From Anaerobacillus alkalidiazotrophicus (lineage in GTDB: Bacteria; Bacillota; Bacilli; Bacillales_H; Anaerobacillaceae), in NCBI RefSeq assembly GCF_001866055.1, contig NZ_MLQS01000001.1:321928-385927 (forward strand): a stretch of 64,000 nucleotides of DNA. The letters are read 5' to 3'. The notes under the pieces were generated by a model that made no database searches, was not told where the DNA came from, and was given only the letters and a program-made list of their open reading frames with translations. A program made the translations under genes and the position numbers. Of this stretch, positions 17,874-26,486 are shown in pieces; the first letter of the stretch is position 1, and each line of letters begins with the position of its first letter.

Positions 17874-18767
17874 TTATAACTTACCATCTAATCCAATAAT
17901 TTCCGATTTATCTAATGGTTGAGATACGTCTTCTCCTAGAAATTGTTCCGATAACTCTTTTACTGTACCATCTTCAAGTAATTCTTCTATTACCTCATCA
18001 AGACGTTCTTTCAAAGTAAGGTTTCCTTTTAACATAATGATCGCACTTTCTGTTGCGTGATATTTTACATTTTCTGCAACCGCCAGGCGGTCATCACCAA
18101 ATCCTTCTAATGTACGATGCAGTACTAAGCGATCATTTAAATAAGCATCACGGTTTCCATTAATAATATCTCGAAGAATAGCATCGACTCCACCATCATA
18201 TGCCACACCGTCTGCTCCAATATTATCTGCAAACACTGCATAGTTACTTGTTAACGATCCTAATGCAACTTTCACACCTTCAAGATCGTGCGCTGATTCA
18301 AATTTATCTACATCTTCCACTCGAACAATCGCAGAGCCATAAGAATATTTGTGTGGAAGTACAAAATCAAATGTCTCTTTACGTTCTTCTGTTATTGCAA
18401 AATCATTAGCTGCAATGTGGATTTGTCCATTACGTAATGCAGGTAAAATTCCATCAAAGGACATTGTATTGAATTCAACTTCTACACCTAATCTGTTAGC
18501 CATCTCTCTAATCAATTCAACATCAAAACCAGTTAGATTATTGTTCTCATCATAATATGTAATAGGATTATACGTACCTGAAGTTCCTACAATCATCTTT
18601 CCAGCTGCTTCTATATCTGCCCACGCAGTATCGCGTGCTTCTTCACTCTCTGTTTCCGTTTGTATATCGTTAGTTTCCTCTTCGTTTGGTGTCTCTTCAG
18701 CGGGACCACAAGCTACTATTACCACCGTCATCAGTAGTATAAACAATAAAGTTATAATTTTCTTCAT
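17874..18767 (-). CDS. Amino-acid ABC substrate-binding lipoprotein
   Basis: 297 residues from the ATG at 18767 (an in-frame TTG lies two codons upstream). The signal ends in the lipobox VIVAC, then an acidic Glu/Thr-rich linker (25-50), then a family-3 solute-binding domain: GTSGTYNPITYYDENNNLTGFDVELIREMA and LRNGQIHIAANDFAITEER. It is the first gene of the operon, captures an amino acid outside the cell and delivers it to the permease. Confidence 0.94.
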   Translation of the reverse strand: MKKIITLLFILLMTVVIVACGPAEETPNEEETNDIQTETESEEARDTAWADIEAAGKMIVGTSGTYNPITYYDENNNLTGFDVELIREMANRLGVEVEFNTMSFDGILPALRNGQIHIAANDFAITEERKETFDFVLPHKYSYGSAIVRVEDVDKFESAHDLEGVKVALGSLTSNYAVFADNIGADGVAYDGGVDAILRDIINGNRDAYLNDRLVLHRTLEGFGDDRLAVAENVKYHATESAIIMLKGNLTLKERLDEVIEELLEDGTVKELSEQFLGEDVSQPLDKSEIIGLDGKL

Positions 18768-18822
18768 TTTCAAACGCCTCTTTCTCTCTTGATTTCATAG
18801 TATTTCAATCGGAATAAAATAA

Positions 18823-18851
18823 AAAATACCATTGTATCAATAGCTTGTCAA
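18823..18851 (-). promoter_or_regulatory. Sigma-A-type promoter of the amino-acid uptake operon
   Basis: On the minus strand, TTGACA (18846-18851) and TATTTT (18823-18828) are separated by 17 bp, about 55 bp before the binding-protein start. Confidence 0.7.
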
Positions 18852-19260
18852 CTATTTGTTACCGCCCTATATTTAGCGAATGGTGCTTTACTTAAAAAGC
18901 TATTCATATTTTGTCCAATTTTGTTAGTTTTTTATGAATGGAACTTAATTTTGATACTCCTTTTTAAAAAGACCACCACAGAAATGACAAAAAAGAGACT
19001 CATTTGAATGCAATATCCAACAACGAAAACTTAACGACATCCCTTCAAATAGCGACCTTCCGATAAAGTGTTGTGATAAAAATAACCGAGAGACCAGATC
19101 CTTTATTAGATAGATTTATTAATATTTTCTTACAGTTAATATGAATAACGGACCTGGTGACCGAGAAGATTAATAAAGTGACAATATTTTAATAATAGCG
19201 GTATCTCTGTCCTAAAGAACGCCAACGATATTATATTTCTTTTGCTCTCAGTAGTAAAAT

Positions 19261-19431
19261 TTACCAAAATGAAGCGCTGAGCCTTTCCGGAATTTGTGTA
19301 TAATTTTTTGTTTCATCCACTTCAATAGTTAGTTCATCAAGGATTGGTATTTTCACTACTACGCCACTTAACTTGTAAACACGACTAACTACTGATGTTC
19401 CACTTAGTTCATTTAAGAATATGTAATTCAA
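19261..19431 (-). pseudogene. Possible remnant of an unidentified gene
   Basis: An open frame of 56 codons begins at a TTG at 19431 with no suitable ribosome site. GGAGG lies further upstream, before a GTG in another frame whose reading ends after nine codons (AAATGA), so a frameshift near 19415 could have broken a short gene. The residues have protein-like composition (LSGTSVVSRVYKLSG, IPILDELTIEVDE). Family unknown. Confidence 0.25.
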
Positions 19432-19979
19432 AATTCACTAGTGTACCTCCATCACCTTCCTTTTATTTACATTATTGTCACCATCCGGAACAAACCTAGA
19501 TTTATTAAACTTTAAGCTTTATCATTTCAATATTTTCATCTCAAAAAAAATTTTATTTTACTATTGAAATCTGTATAATTTATGTTAATCTAAAGGAGCA
19601 TTATTTGGAAAACTAATATTTAAAAAATATCATGTATTTCCAAGCAGATAATTTTGACCACTTCCATCAAGAAGTTAAGGCCATACGGACAGCCGGGTCA
19701 AATGCCGATTGGCAACTTAGTTGCTTTATTGATTGAGTTAAAAGCTCAAATTTTATAAGTTGGTTACTTTACAACCAGTGCATATAGGCACACAACTTGT
19801 GAAACGATCAATAAGAGTGATAACAGTAATTATTTGCTATATAAACTCTGATCTCGTACTGATATTTTTTGAATATTTAAGAGCTAGTTTCCTAATGAAA
19901 AGTTCTAGGAATTTGTTATTATATTTATGACCTTGTATCCTAAATATATTGATGCTTTTTTATATTGAAAATTATATCT

Positions 19980-20026
19980 AAAGCAAGTGTTGTGCGCATT
20001 ATGCGTTTGCACTTGCTTTTTTGTTT
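19980..20026 (+). terminator. Orphan terminator before the carboxynorspermidine operon
   Basis: AAAGCAAGTG / CACTTGCTTT with inner GCGCA/TGCGT pairing, followed by TTTTGTTTT. The T tract is on the plus strand only, and no plus-strand gene lies within 3.7 kb upstream. It therefore ends an unannotated RNA or acts as an attenuator 110 bp before the start of the gene at 20138. Confidence 0.8.
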
Positions 20027-20137
20027 TAAAAAATCTTTTTGAGGGGATATTTTAACAAAGAATTGCTAACTACCTAATATAGGTTGTATGCACCACCTCT
20101 CAAGGTTGCAAAATCTATTTAGTAAGGAGAGATAAGA

Positions 20138-21376
20138 ATGGGAAAAGCACTTATTATTGGTTGTGGTGGAGTAGCATCAGTAACTATCCACAAATGTGTT
20201 CAAAACAGTGAGGTATTTGAAGAGATTTGTATCGCGAGTCGTACAAAATCAAAATGTGATGACTTAAAAGCAAAATTAGATGGTGGAAAAACGAAAATTA
20301 CAACTGCTCAAGTTGATGCAAATAATGTTGATGAGTTAATTGCCTTAATTGAAGAGGTTAAACCAGATATAGTAATGAACTTAGCTTTACCTTATCAAGA
20401 TTTAACAATTATGGATGCTTGCCTTGCGACTAAAACTCATTATTTAGACACTGCCAATTACGAACCGGAAGATACAGCAAAATTTGAATATAAATGGCAA
20501 TGGGATTACCGTGAGCGCTTTGAGAAAGCTGGAATTACTGCTCTTTTAGGTAGCGGCTTTGATCCAGGTGTAACAGGGGTATTTTCAGCCTATGCCTTAA
20601 AGCATCATTTTGATGAGATTGAATATATTGATATTCTTGATTGTAATGGTGGAGATCATGGCTATCCATTTGCAACAAACTTCAATCCTGAAATTAATAT
20701 TCGCGAAGTTTCTGCAAATGGACGTTACTGGGAAAACGGTAAGTGGATTGAGACTGAGCCAATGGAAATCAAACGAGTTTACAACTTCCCAGAAGTTGGG
20801 GAAAAAGATATGTATTTATTATACCATGAAGAGTTAGAGTCGCTTGCTGTGAACATTCCTGGAATTAAACGTATCCGTTTCTTCATGACATTTGGTCAAA
20901 GCTACTTAACTCACCTTAAATGTCTTGAAAATGTTGGAATGACTTCAATTGAGCCGATTGAATACGAAGGGAAGCAAATTATTCCACTTCAATTCCTGAA
21001 AGCTGTATTACCTGATCCTGCTTCACTTGGACCAAGAACAGTTGGAAAAACAAATATCGGTTGTATCTTTAAAGGGAAAAAAGACGGAAAAGAAAAAACT
21101 TATTATGTATACAATGTTTGCGACCATCAAGAATGCTATAAAGAAGTGGGCTCACAAGCTATTTCCTATACAACTGGAGTTCCTGCAATGATCGGTGCAA
21201 TGATGATTATGAATGGAACATGGAGTAAACCAGGCGTTTATAACATCGAGGAATTCGATCCAGATCCTTTCATGGATGCTTTAAACAAATGGGGCTTACC
21301 ATGGCAAGAAGATCATAACCCAGAGCTTGTAGATAATGAGCCTGTAAAAAAGTTAGATCCGGAGTACGTTCGTTAA
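20138..21376 (+). CDS. Carboxynorspermidine/carboxyspermidine synthase (saccharopine dehydrogenase family)
   Basis: 412 residues. The N-terminus is a Rossmann nucleotide site (ALIIGCGGVASVTIHKC), and GSGFDPGVTGVFSAYALKHHF is typical of the carboxynorspermidine dehydrogenase branch rather than true saccharopine dehydrogenase. It should condense aspartate semialdehyde with a diamine using NADPH to give carboxy(nor)spermidine. The assignment is reinforced by the decarboxylase gene that starts 1 bp after its stop. AAGGAGAG precedes the ATG. It is cytoplasmic. Confidence 0.92.
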   Translation: MGKALIIGCGGVASVTIHKCVQNSEVFEEICIASRTKSKCDDLKAKLDGGKTKITTAQVDANNVDELIALIEEVKPDIVMNLALPYQDLTIMDACLATKTHYLDTANYEPEDTAKFEYKWQWDYRERFEKAGITALLGSGFDPGVTGVFSAYALKHHFDEIEYIDILDCNGGDHGYPFATNFNPEINIREVSANGRYWENGKWIETEPMEIKRVYNFPEVGEKDMYLLYHEELESLAVNIPGIKRIRFFMTFGQSYLTHLKCLENVGMTSIEPIEYEGKQIIPLQFLKAVLPDPASLGPRTVGKTNIGCIFKGKKDGKEKTYYVYNVCDHQECYKEVGSQAISYTTGVPAMIGAMMIMNGTWSKPGVYNIEEFDPDPFMDALNKWGLPWQEDHNPELVDNEPVKKLDPEYVR

Positions 21377-21377
21377 G

Positions 21378-22505
21378 ATGCGGTTTGAAGAATTACCGAC
21401 ACCGTGTTATGTAGTTGATGAAGGTCTTTTGGAAAAAAATTTAAAAATCCTTAATGGAGTTATGAAACGTACAGGATGTAAAATTGTTTTAGCACAAAAA
21501 GCATTTTCCATGTCTAAAATGTATCCTCTCATTGGAGAGTATTTAAATGGAACAACAGCTAGCGGCTTATTCGAGGCTCGCCTAGGTCACGAGGAAATGT
21601 GTAAAGAAAATCATGTCTTTGCCCCTGCCTATCGTGATGATGAAATTGATGAGATTATCTCAATTTGTGACCACATTATCTTTAATTCATTTTCTCAACT
21701 TGATAAGTTTAAGGACAAGGCTTTACAAGCTGGTAGAAAAGTGGGCTTGCGCATTAATCCTGAATGCTCCACTCAAGAAGGGCATGACATCTATAATCCA
21801 TGTTCACCTGGGTCTCGCTTTGGTGTGACGATCGAGCATTTTCGCCCTGACTTGTTAGACGGTGTATCAGGATTGCATTTTCACACACTATGTCAACAAA
21901 ACTCGGACGATTTAGAAGTAACTCTAAATGCAGTCGAAGAAAAGTTTGGTCCATGGCTCTCACAAATGGAATGGATTAACTTTGGTGGAGGGCATCATAT
22001 TACAAGAGAAGATTATGATATCCCATTGTTAGAAAAATGTATTAAAAGAATGCAAGAAAAGTATGGTTTAGTCGTATATCTTGAGCCAGGAGAAGCAGTT
22101 GCTCTCAATGCAGGATACTTAATTACAACAGTACTTGATACGCTTCAAAATAAAATGGAGATTGCCATTTTAGATACTTCTGCATCTTGTCACATGCCAG
22201 ATGTTCTAGAAATGCCTTACCGCCCACCGCTTTTCGGTTCAGGCGAAGTTGGTGAAAAGCCATTTACGTATCGACTTGGTGGTCAAACTTGTCTTGCAGG
22301 AGATGTTATCGGCGATTATTCCTTCGATCAGCCATTAAAAAGTGGTGATCGCTTAGTTTTTGGTGATATGGCCATCTACTCAATGGTGAAAAACACCACG
22401 TTTAATGGAATGCCATTACCAGCTATTGCCGTTAAAGGTAAAGATGGAAATTGTTACATTGCAAAACAATTTGACTATCAAGATTTTAAGATAAGACTCG
22501 CATAA
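21378..22505 (+). CDS. nspC: Carboxynorspermidine/carboxyspermidine decarboxylase
   Basis: 375 residues of the fold-III PLP decarboxylase family. Visible landmarks are the PLP lysine in VLAQKAFS, SRFGV, GLHFHTLCQQN, NFGGGHH, YLEPGEAV and the substrate loop DTSASCHMPDVLEMPYRPPL. It removes CO2 from carboxy(nor)spermidine, finishing the alternative triamine route that does not use decarboxylated SAM. Only one base separates it from the synthase stop, so translation is likely coupled. Terminator 22568-22604 follows. Confidence 0.94.
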   Translation: MRFEELPTPCYVVDEGLLEKNLKILNGVMKRTGCKIVLAQKAFSMSKMYPLIGEYLNGTTASGLFEARLGHEEMCKENHVFAPAYRDDEIDEIISICDHIIFNSFSQLDKFKDKALQAGRKVGLRINPECSTQEGHDIYNPCSPGSRFGVTIEHFRPDLLDGVSGLHFHTLCQQNSDDLEVTLNAVEEKFGPWLSQMEWINFGGGHHITREDYDIPLLEKCIKRMQEKYGLVVYLEPGEAVALNAGYLITTVLDTLQNKMEIAILDTSASCHMPDVLEMPYRPPLFGSGEVGEKPFTYRLGGQTCLAGDVIGDYSFDQPLKSGDRLVFGDMAIYSMVKNTTFNGMPLPAIAVKGKDGNCYIAKQFDYQDFKIRLA

Positions 22506-22567
22506 GAGTGTAATAGAAACTTAAAGGGAGTACATTCTTGAAAATGAGCTACCCTAACAGAGTATAT

Positions 22568-22604
22568 AAAAAACCAAGTTCATAATTATGAATTTGGTTT
22601 TTTT
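22568..22604 (+). terminator. Terminator of the carboxynorspermidine operon
   Basis: A 16-bp near-perfect stem (AAAAAACCAAGTTCAT / ATGAATTTGGTTTTTT) with loop AATT and a T tract. Confidence 0.92.
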
Positions 22605-22620
22605 ACTCAAGTAGATATAG

Positions 22621-23480
22621 TACCTTATAGGTGTAACGGTCTATACCGCTCGTAAGGGGGACATGATCTTCATCTACCCAAACGATGTTCACCGTACGAC
22701 GAGCTCAGAAGTACTTATGTGTGAACGAATTCTAGTTAACTTTACTGGTGAGTTCCTTACGACACAGTTGTCAACAGGCCACGTACCCTTATTGAAAGAG
22801 ATTTGCGGAGCTACATTAATTCGCTTTTCCGTTAACATGCAGGCAATAGTTGAAGAACTGCTTCAAAAATTAATACGTGAGTGTGAGACAAAACAGGTTG
22901 CTTAAGAAACTTATGCCGAAGCACTCTTAACCCAACTGCTCATTCATATGCATCGAGATTCAATAAAGCTGAACTTCAATCAGTGGGGGTTTTCCTTCAT
23001 CCCCCACTGATTGTTAGTTCAACTTATCGGACCTTTAGGGGCAGTTTATCCCCCACCTAAACTTCTCGATTTTCTTACGTTTTGAGGTGGGGGTCTTACT
23101 TGCCCCTTAAGCGTGGGATAAAAGAAAATATAGAGAAACTCTCCTCACTGCATCCGATGCACCAGAAAATATCGGAAATATCAACTTACTTGAACGATCA
23201 TTATCATATGAAAATCACGCTAGAAAAGGTCGCAAAACACTTCTATATTAGTCCATCTTATTTAAGTCACACATTTAAGAAAATTACAGGCTTTCAATAC
23301 AAAGAGTATTTGCAAATTATTCGTTTACGAGAAGCGAAACGATTGCTCAGAGAAAGCGATGAACAAATTGCACAAATTGCAGATAAAACGGGATATGAAC
23401 ATCCAGCCAATTTCCCTGTAATCTTTAAGAAAATTACTGGAATTACTCCAGGCCAATATCGAAAAAGCTATCGAACGTAA
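22621..23480 (+). pseudogene. AraC-family regulator disrupted by a repeat element
   Basis: Two pieces of one AraC-type protein can be read. 22621-22962 encodes part of the cupin-like sensor domain (TARKGDMIFIYPNDVHRTTS, then CERILVNFTGEFL) and carries an in-frame TAA at 22903-22905. 23121-23480 encodes a complete double helix-turn-helix domain (ITLEKVAKHFYISPSYLSH and IAQIADKTGYEHPANF, ending GITPGQYRK). The element at 22963-23123 lies between codons GAT TCA and AAA GAA; removing it rejoins the frame exactly. The 5' end of the gene is also missing (a TAG stands at 22618). Calling the two open frames as separate genes would be wrong. Confidence 0.9.
22963..23123 (+). repeat. Double-hairpin dispersed element, copy B, inserted in araC
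   Basis: It runs from ATAAAGCTGAACTT to GTGGGATAAA. Hairpin 1 pairs ATCAGTGGGGG with CCCCCACTGAT; hairpin 2 pairs CCCCCACCTAAACTT with a partner ending TTTGAGGTGGGGG. Nearly identical to copy D (61809-61968). The left flank is GATTCA and the right flank GAAAAT, with no target duplication. The last AAA could belong to the host gene, so the element is 158-161 bp. The HTH-coding open frame at 23082 starts by chance inside it. Confidence 0.92.
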
Positions 23481-23497
23481 ATTAGAAACTGAAAAAA

Positions 23498-23541
23498 GGT
23501 GTCTGCCCCGGTAAAGTAAAGCTTTATCGCAGGCAGACACC
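23498..23541. terminator. Long hairpin after the araC pseudogene
   Basis: GGTGTCTGCC pairs with GGCAGACACC around an inner GTAAAG/CTTTAT stem. A-rich before and T-containing after, it could terminate in either direction. Confidence 0.6.
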
Positions 23542-23609
23542 AAATCGTTTTAGCAACAAATCTACACCTTCGTATCGTCGATAATATAATCTAAGAAGTA
23601 ACCTTATCT

Positions 23610-23655
23610 TATTGCGCATATCGTTGTACTATGCAGTAAAGGAGTTTGTTACGAA
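23610..23655 (+). repeat. Degenerate copy of dispersed repeat family 3
   Basis: Contains TATCGTTGTACTATGCAGTA followed by GGAGTTTGTTA, matching the core of the copies at 44145-44283 (TATCGTTGAACTGCGCAGCA, GATCCTGTTA) and 30568-30690. Confidence 0.4.
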
Positions 23656-23762
23656 TTTTATTCTATAATTCATTTCACTGTAGATATACCTCTCCTAAAC
23701 TATATTTTCCGTCAAATTCTTCATTCGTGCTTTTTATACGCCCGGATTGTGCGGTTTTTAAT

Positions 23763-24200
23763 TTAAGAGTTGGGAAAGAGCCTTTTTAATGTCTCCTTCA
23801 TCTCAGGTTTCACATTAATTTTCGGCCTTGCCGTTTGGGCTATTTCTTCAGCTTTTTCTATTGTATCAGCTTTACCCAAACTTAATAGTGTGCCAATTGC
23901 TACTGTTCCTGTACGGTTACTACCGCCCTGGCAATGAAAATAAATATTTTTCCCCTCATTATAAGCCTTAACTACTTGTTCAATGGATTTCTTAACGGAT
24001 TCATCTTGGTTTGCTGCATCATCAACGATTGGACTGTGCACGCGATTATAGTTTGTTTCTTCTGCTGGCGCCTCTGCCCTTAAGTCAAACACAAGATCAA
24101 CTTCTTCATTACTAAGTAGCTCATTAACATCGTCTGCTCCACCAATATAAATCCTATTTTTAAATAATTCATGGTAATTTTTTGCTGTCATTACATTCAT
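23763..24200 (-). CDS. Cysteine-based protein phosphatase (DSP/PTP-like)
   Basis: 145 residues with the catalytic loop HCQGGSNRTG (Cys nucleophile and invariant Arg of HCX5R) and an upstream Asp in SPIVDDAANQDE that may be the general acid. No signal peptide. It lies 32 bp after arsA in the same direction and no terminator separates them, so it is probably the last gene of the arsD-arsA unit. A Cys-Arg loop of this shape also occurs in arsenate reductases of the LMW-PTP fold, but the order of motifs here fits the DSP fold instead. Its target is unknown. Confidence 0.85.
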   Translation of the reverse strand: MNVMTAKNYHELFKNRIYIGGADDVNELLSNEEVDLVFDLRAEAPAEETNYNRVHSPIVDDAANQDESVKKSIEQVVKAYNEGKNIYFHCQGGSNRTGTVAIGTLLSLGKADTIEKAEEIAQTARPKINVKPEMKETLKRLFPNS

Positions 24201-24232
24201 TCTCCTTTTGCACTTCTGTAATTATTCCTATT

Positions 24233-25999
24233 TTAATTAATAAAATCTTTTAGGCTGTTATAACCTATTTTTTCCTCATGGAACCAAGGAATAAGCGCAG
24301 CATTATCTGCCAGCTTATCATGTACTTCTTGGATCCATTCTTGCTCGGCTAATGCTTTTCCTTTTAATATCGGATCAGTTGTATTTGTTGCATATAGACT
24401 TTGATTAATCACCCACCATTTCGGATGAATACTAGCACGTCTCAGGTCATCTTGTAACCTTGAAGCTTCTAGAACAGGTGTTGCCTCTGCAAGCGTTACA
24501 ATGACTACAGCCGTTTCTTTTGGATTTCTAATTTGTGGCAAAAGGTTTTTGGCACTTTCAGGAACTTCCCCTGTTGATCTTGCTATTTCCTTGCTATAAG
24601 ATTCGGAAGCATCTAATAATAGTAACGTATGCCCTGTTGGCGCCGTATCAATGACAACCACTTCATTTTCTGATTTGGCCACCACTTCTGCGAAAGCTTG
24701 AAAAATAGCAATCTCTTCTGTACAAGGCGATTCTAGATCCTCTTTTAAATAAGCAAGGCCTTCTTCATCTAAATCCTTACTTGATTGTTCCAGCACTTTT
24801 GCTTTATATTTTTCAACTTCTACCTCAGGATCTATACTGCTAATCGTTAATCTCTCATTCTGCTGTTCAGATTGGAATTGATATTCTAAATGCGCCGCAG
24901 GGTCGGTCGTCGTTAAATGGACACGATGTCCTTTTTCGACTAATCCAACAGCGATCGCTGATGCAATCGTTGTTTTACCTACGCCTCCCTTACCCATGGT
25001 GAATATCAGCTTCGTGCCTTTATCAGAAAAGTCATCGACTACTGCCTTTAACCCTGGAAGGTTTATCTCCTTTTGTTCAACATTCGCTTCAATTACTTTC
25101 GCTTTATACGGCTTAAAAATACTACGTAAATTCTCTATTCCTGTTAACGAGTATGGTACATACGGTAATGAGTATATCTTAGTTTGTTTTAAATTCTCTG
25201 GTATCTTCCTTAAAGCCTCACTTTGACGCATATAAAAGGTTGACGCCACTTCATCACTTTCGTTATGCTCCTGTAGGAGGCCATTGACAATGAGTATTTG
25301 ATTATTGATGCCGATCTCTTTTAATTCTCGGGAAGCACGATCCGCTTCTATTAGGGATGAACTTTCAGGTCTTGAAACAAGAATTAACGTTGTTCTCGCC
25401 ACATCAGATAAGGCAGATACCGCCTTTGCATATAAATCCTTTTTATCTGCAAGCCCCGATAATGGACCCAAACAAGAAGCTCCGTGTGTACTTTCTTCTA
25501 AAAATCCATTCCAAGCCGTTGGTAATTGTAATAGTCGTAACGTATGGCCTGTTGGAGCTGTATCAAAAATAATATGATCGTACTGATCGACAATCTCGCT
25601 TTTAGTAAGAAAACCCGTAAATTCATCAAATGCAGCAATTTCAACTGTACAAGCACCTGATAACTGCTCTTCCATTGTAACCACAACAGCTGCAGGCAAT
25701 TTATCACGATACGGGCCTACCATTTTTTCGCGATAGGCTTTTGCCGAAGCTTCAGGATCGATATTACTAACATATAAATTCTCAACCTCAGGAATAGCTC
25801 TCGGTATACTCGTTAATTCGATATTAAATACATCTTGTAAATTAGAAGCAGGATCGGTACTAATTAATAGTACTTTTTCGCCTCGATCTGCTAATGCTAC
25901 CGCTGCTGCACAAGCCGTCGATGTTTTACCTACCCCACCTTTTCCTGTTAAAAATAAGAATTTCGTCTCGATATAATTAGGGTTGAATAGTGGATACAT
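24233..25999 (-). CDS. arsA: Arsenical pump-driving ATPase ArsA
   Basis: 588 residues with the full duplicated ArsA plan: two P-loops (GKGGVGKTS near the N-terminus and GKGGVGKTT around 335), two DTAPTGHTL signature motifs, and the metalloid-site Cys residues in GACTVEI, GASCLGP and SPCTEEI. It hydrolyses ATP to drive arsenite export with a membrane partner; the only pump here is Acr3. The frame opens at a TTG at 26017, but AGGTGA stands before the ATG at 25999, so that start is used. Follows arsD by 20 bp. Confidence 0.95.
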   Translation of the reverse strand: MYPLFNPNYIETKFLFLTGKGGVGKTSTACAAAVALADRGEKVLLISTDPASNLQDVFNIELTSIPRAIPEVENLYVSNIDPEASAKAYREKMVGPYRDKLPAAVVVTMEEQLSGACTVEIAAFDEFTGFLTKSEIVDQYDHIIFDTAPTGHTLRLLQLPTAWNGFLEESTHGASCLGPLSGLADKKDLYAKAVSALSDVARTTLILVSRPESSSLIEADRASRELKEIGINNQILIVNGLLQEHNESDEVASTFYMRQSEALRKIPENLKQTKIYSLPYVPYSLTGIENLRSIFKPYKAKVIEANVEQKEINLPGLKAVVDDFSDKGTKLIFTMGKGGVGKTTIASAIAVGLVEKGHRVHLTTTDPAAHLEYQFQSEQQNERLTISSIDPEVEVEKYKAKVLEQSSKDLDEEGLAYLKEDLESPCTEEIAIFQAFAEVVAKSENEVVVIDTAPTGHTLLLLDASESYSKEIARSTGEVPESAKNLLPQIRNPKETAVVIVTLAEATPVLEASRLQDDLRRASIHPKWWVINQSLYATNTTDPILKGKALAEQEWIQEVHDKLADNAALIPWFHEEKIGYNSLKDFIN

Positions 26000-26019
26000 T
26001 GTTTCACCTGCTTTCAAGT

Positions 26020-26385
26020 TTACTTAAGGTTATCTAAATTAATGGATAGTCGCGCTTTTGGTTTTTTAGTTAATTCTTCAGCCTTTACGTTAAACCATTC
26101 TGCTAATTCTTCGTTGGTTGGATAGCTTCCTACTTTTACAGCAAGATCATTCACTAAAATTATAGGTAAAGCATCAGGTCCTTTTTTATTTAGAATTTTT
26201 GTAACTTCTTGGTTTTCTGCAAATTTATCAGGGTCATTTGTTAACTGATATCGTTTAATATCAAAGCCTTTTTTCTCGAGCGAATATATTGCAGAAGCTA
26301 CTCTCGTTAATTCTGGATCAACACTCGGACCACAAACCCCAGTTGAACAGCACATTGCAGGATCAAAAATTTCTACTTTTCTCAT
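26020..26385 (-). CDS. arsD: ArsD arsenic metallochaperone
   Basis: 121 residues. The Cys pair and third Cys of the As(III) site are seen in DPAMCCSTGVCGPSVD. ArsD passes arsenite to ArsA. A longer frame starts at 26400, but GGAGG is positioned for the ATG at 26385. It is first gene of an arsD-arsA-phosphatase unit with its own ArsR-like palindrome just upstream. Confidence 0.94.
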   Translation of the reverse strand: MRKVEIFDPAMCCSTGVCGPSVDPELTRVASAIYSLEKKGFDIKRYQLTNDPDKFAENQEVTKILNKKGPDALPIILVNDLAVKVGSYPTNEELAEWFNVKAEELTKKPKARLSINLDNLK

Positions 26386-26412
26386 TGATAAAACCTCCAC
26401 ATAGATAATGAC

Positions 26413-26444
26413 ATCTACATATAAGCAAATACTTATATGTAGAT
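26413..26444. promoter_or_regulatory. ArsR-type operator before arsD
   Basis: A perfect 13-bp inverted repeat, ATCTACATATAAG / CTTATATGTAGAT, with a 6-bp spacer. Its core, ATATAAGCAAATACTTATAT (26419-26438), matches the minus-strand reading of the site before arsR (28434-28453) at 18 of 20 bases. It implies independent ArsR control of arsD-arsA. Confidence 0.8.
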
Positions 26445-26455
26445 TAAGAAGAGAA

Positions 26456-26477
26456 CCAAGAGAATCCTCTCTTGGCT
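26456..26477 (-). terminator. Hairpin between arsC and arsD
   Basis: Stem CCAAGAG / CTCTTGG read on the minus strand just after arsC, with a short pyrimidine-rich tail. It probably reduces read-through from arsC into arsD. Confidence 0.5.
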
Positions 26478-26486
26478 ATTTGATTG

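Larger units (their letters stand above)
18852..20137. other. Gene-poor 1.3-kb region with possible gene remnants
   Basis: No full-length gene is visible. Two short frames look more coding-like than their surroundings: 19261-19431 on the minus strand (56 residues, contains LSGVVVKIPILDELTIEVDE) and 19632-19736 on the plus strand (34 residues, contains DNFDHFHQEVKAIRTAGSN). Neither has a good ribosome site at its start, so both may be decayed genes. A -10-like TATAAT at 19574-19579 and the terminator at 19980-20026 bound a possible plus-strand transcript. The rest is AT-rich sequence with nothing recognised. Confidence 0.5.

Noticed and set aside
19655..19715. c-di-GMP-I (GEMM) riboswitch
   Set aside because: AGCCGGGT and GCCGA recall its 3' half, but the conserved 5' half is missing and the spacing is wrong.
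22663..22905. Small gene of 80 codons
   Set aside because: It is the middle of a broken AraC-type gene; the same frame continues both before the ATG and after the TAA.
23082..23480. Stand-alone AraC-type HTH gene
   Set aside because: Its TTG start lies inside the inserted repeat; the HTH piece belongs to the disrupted gene.
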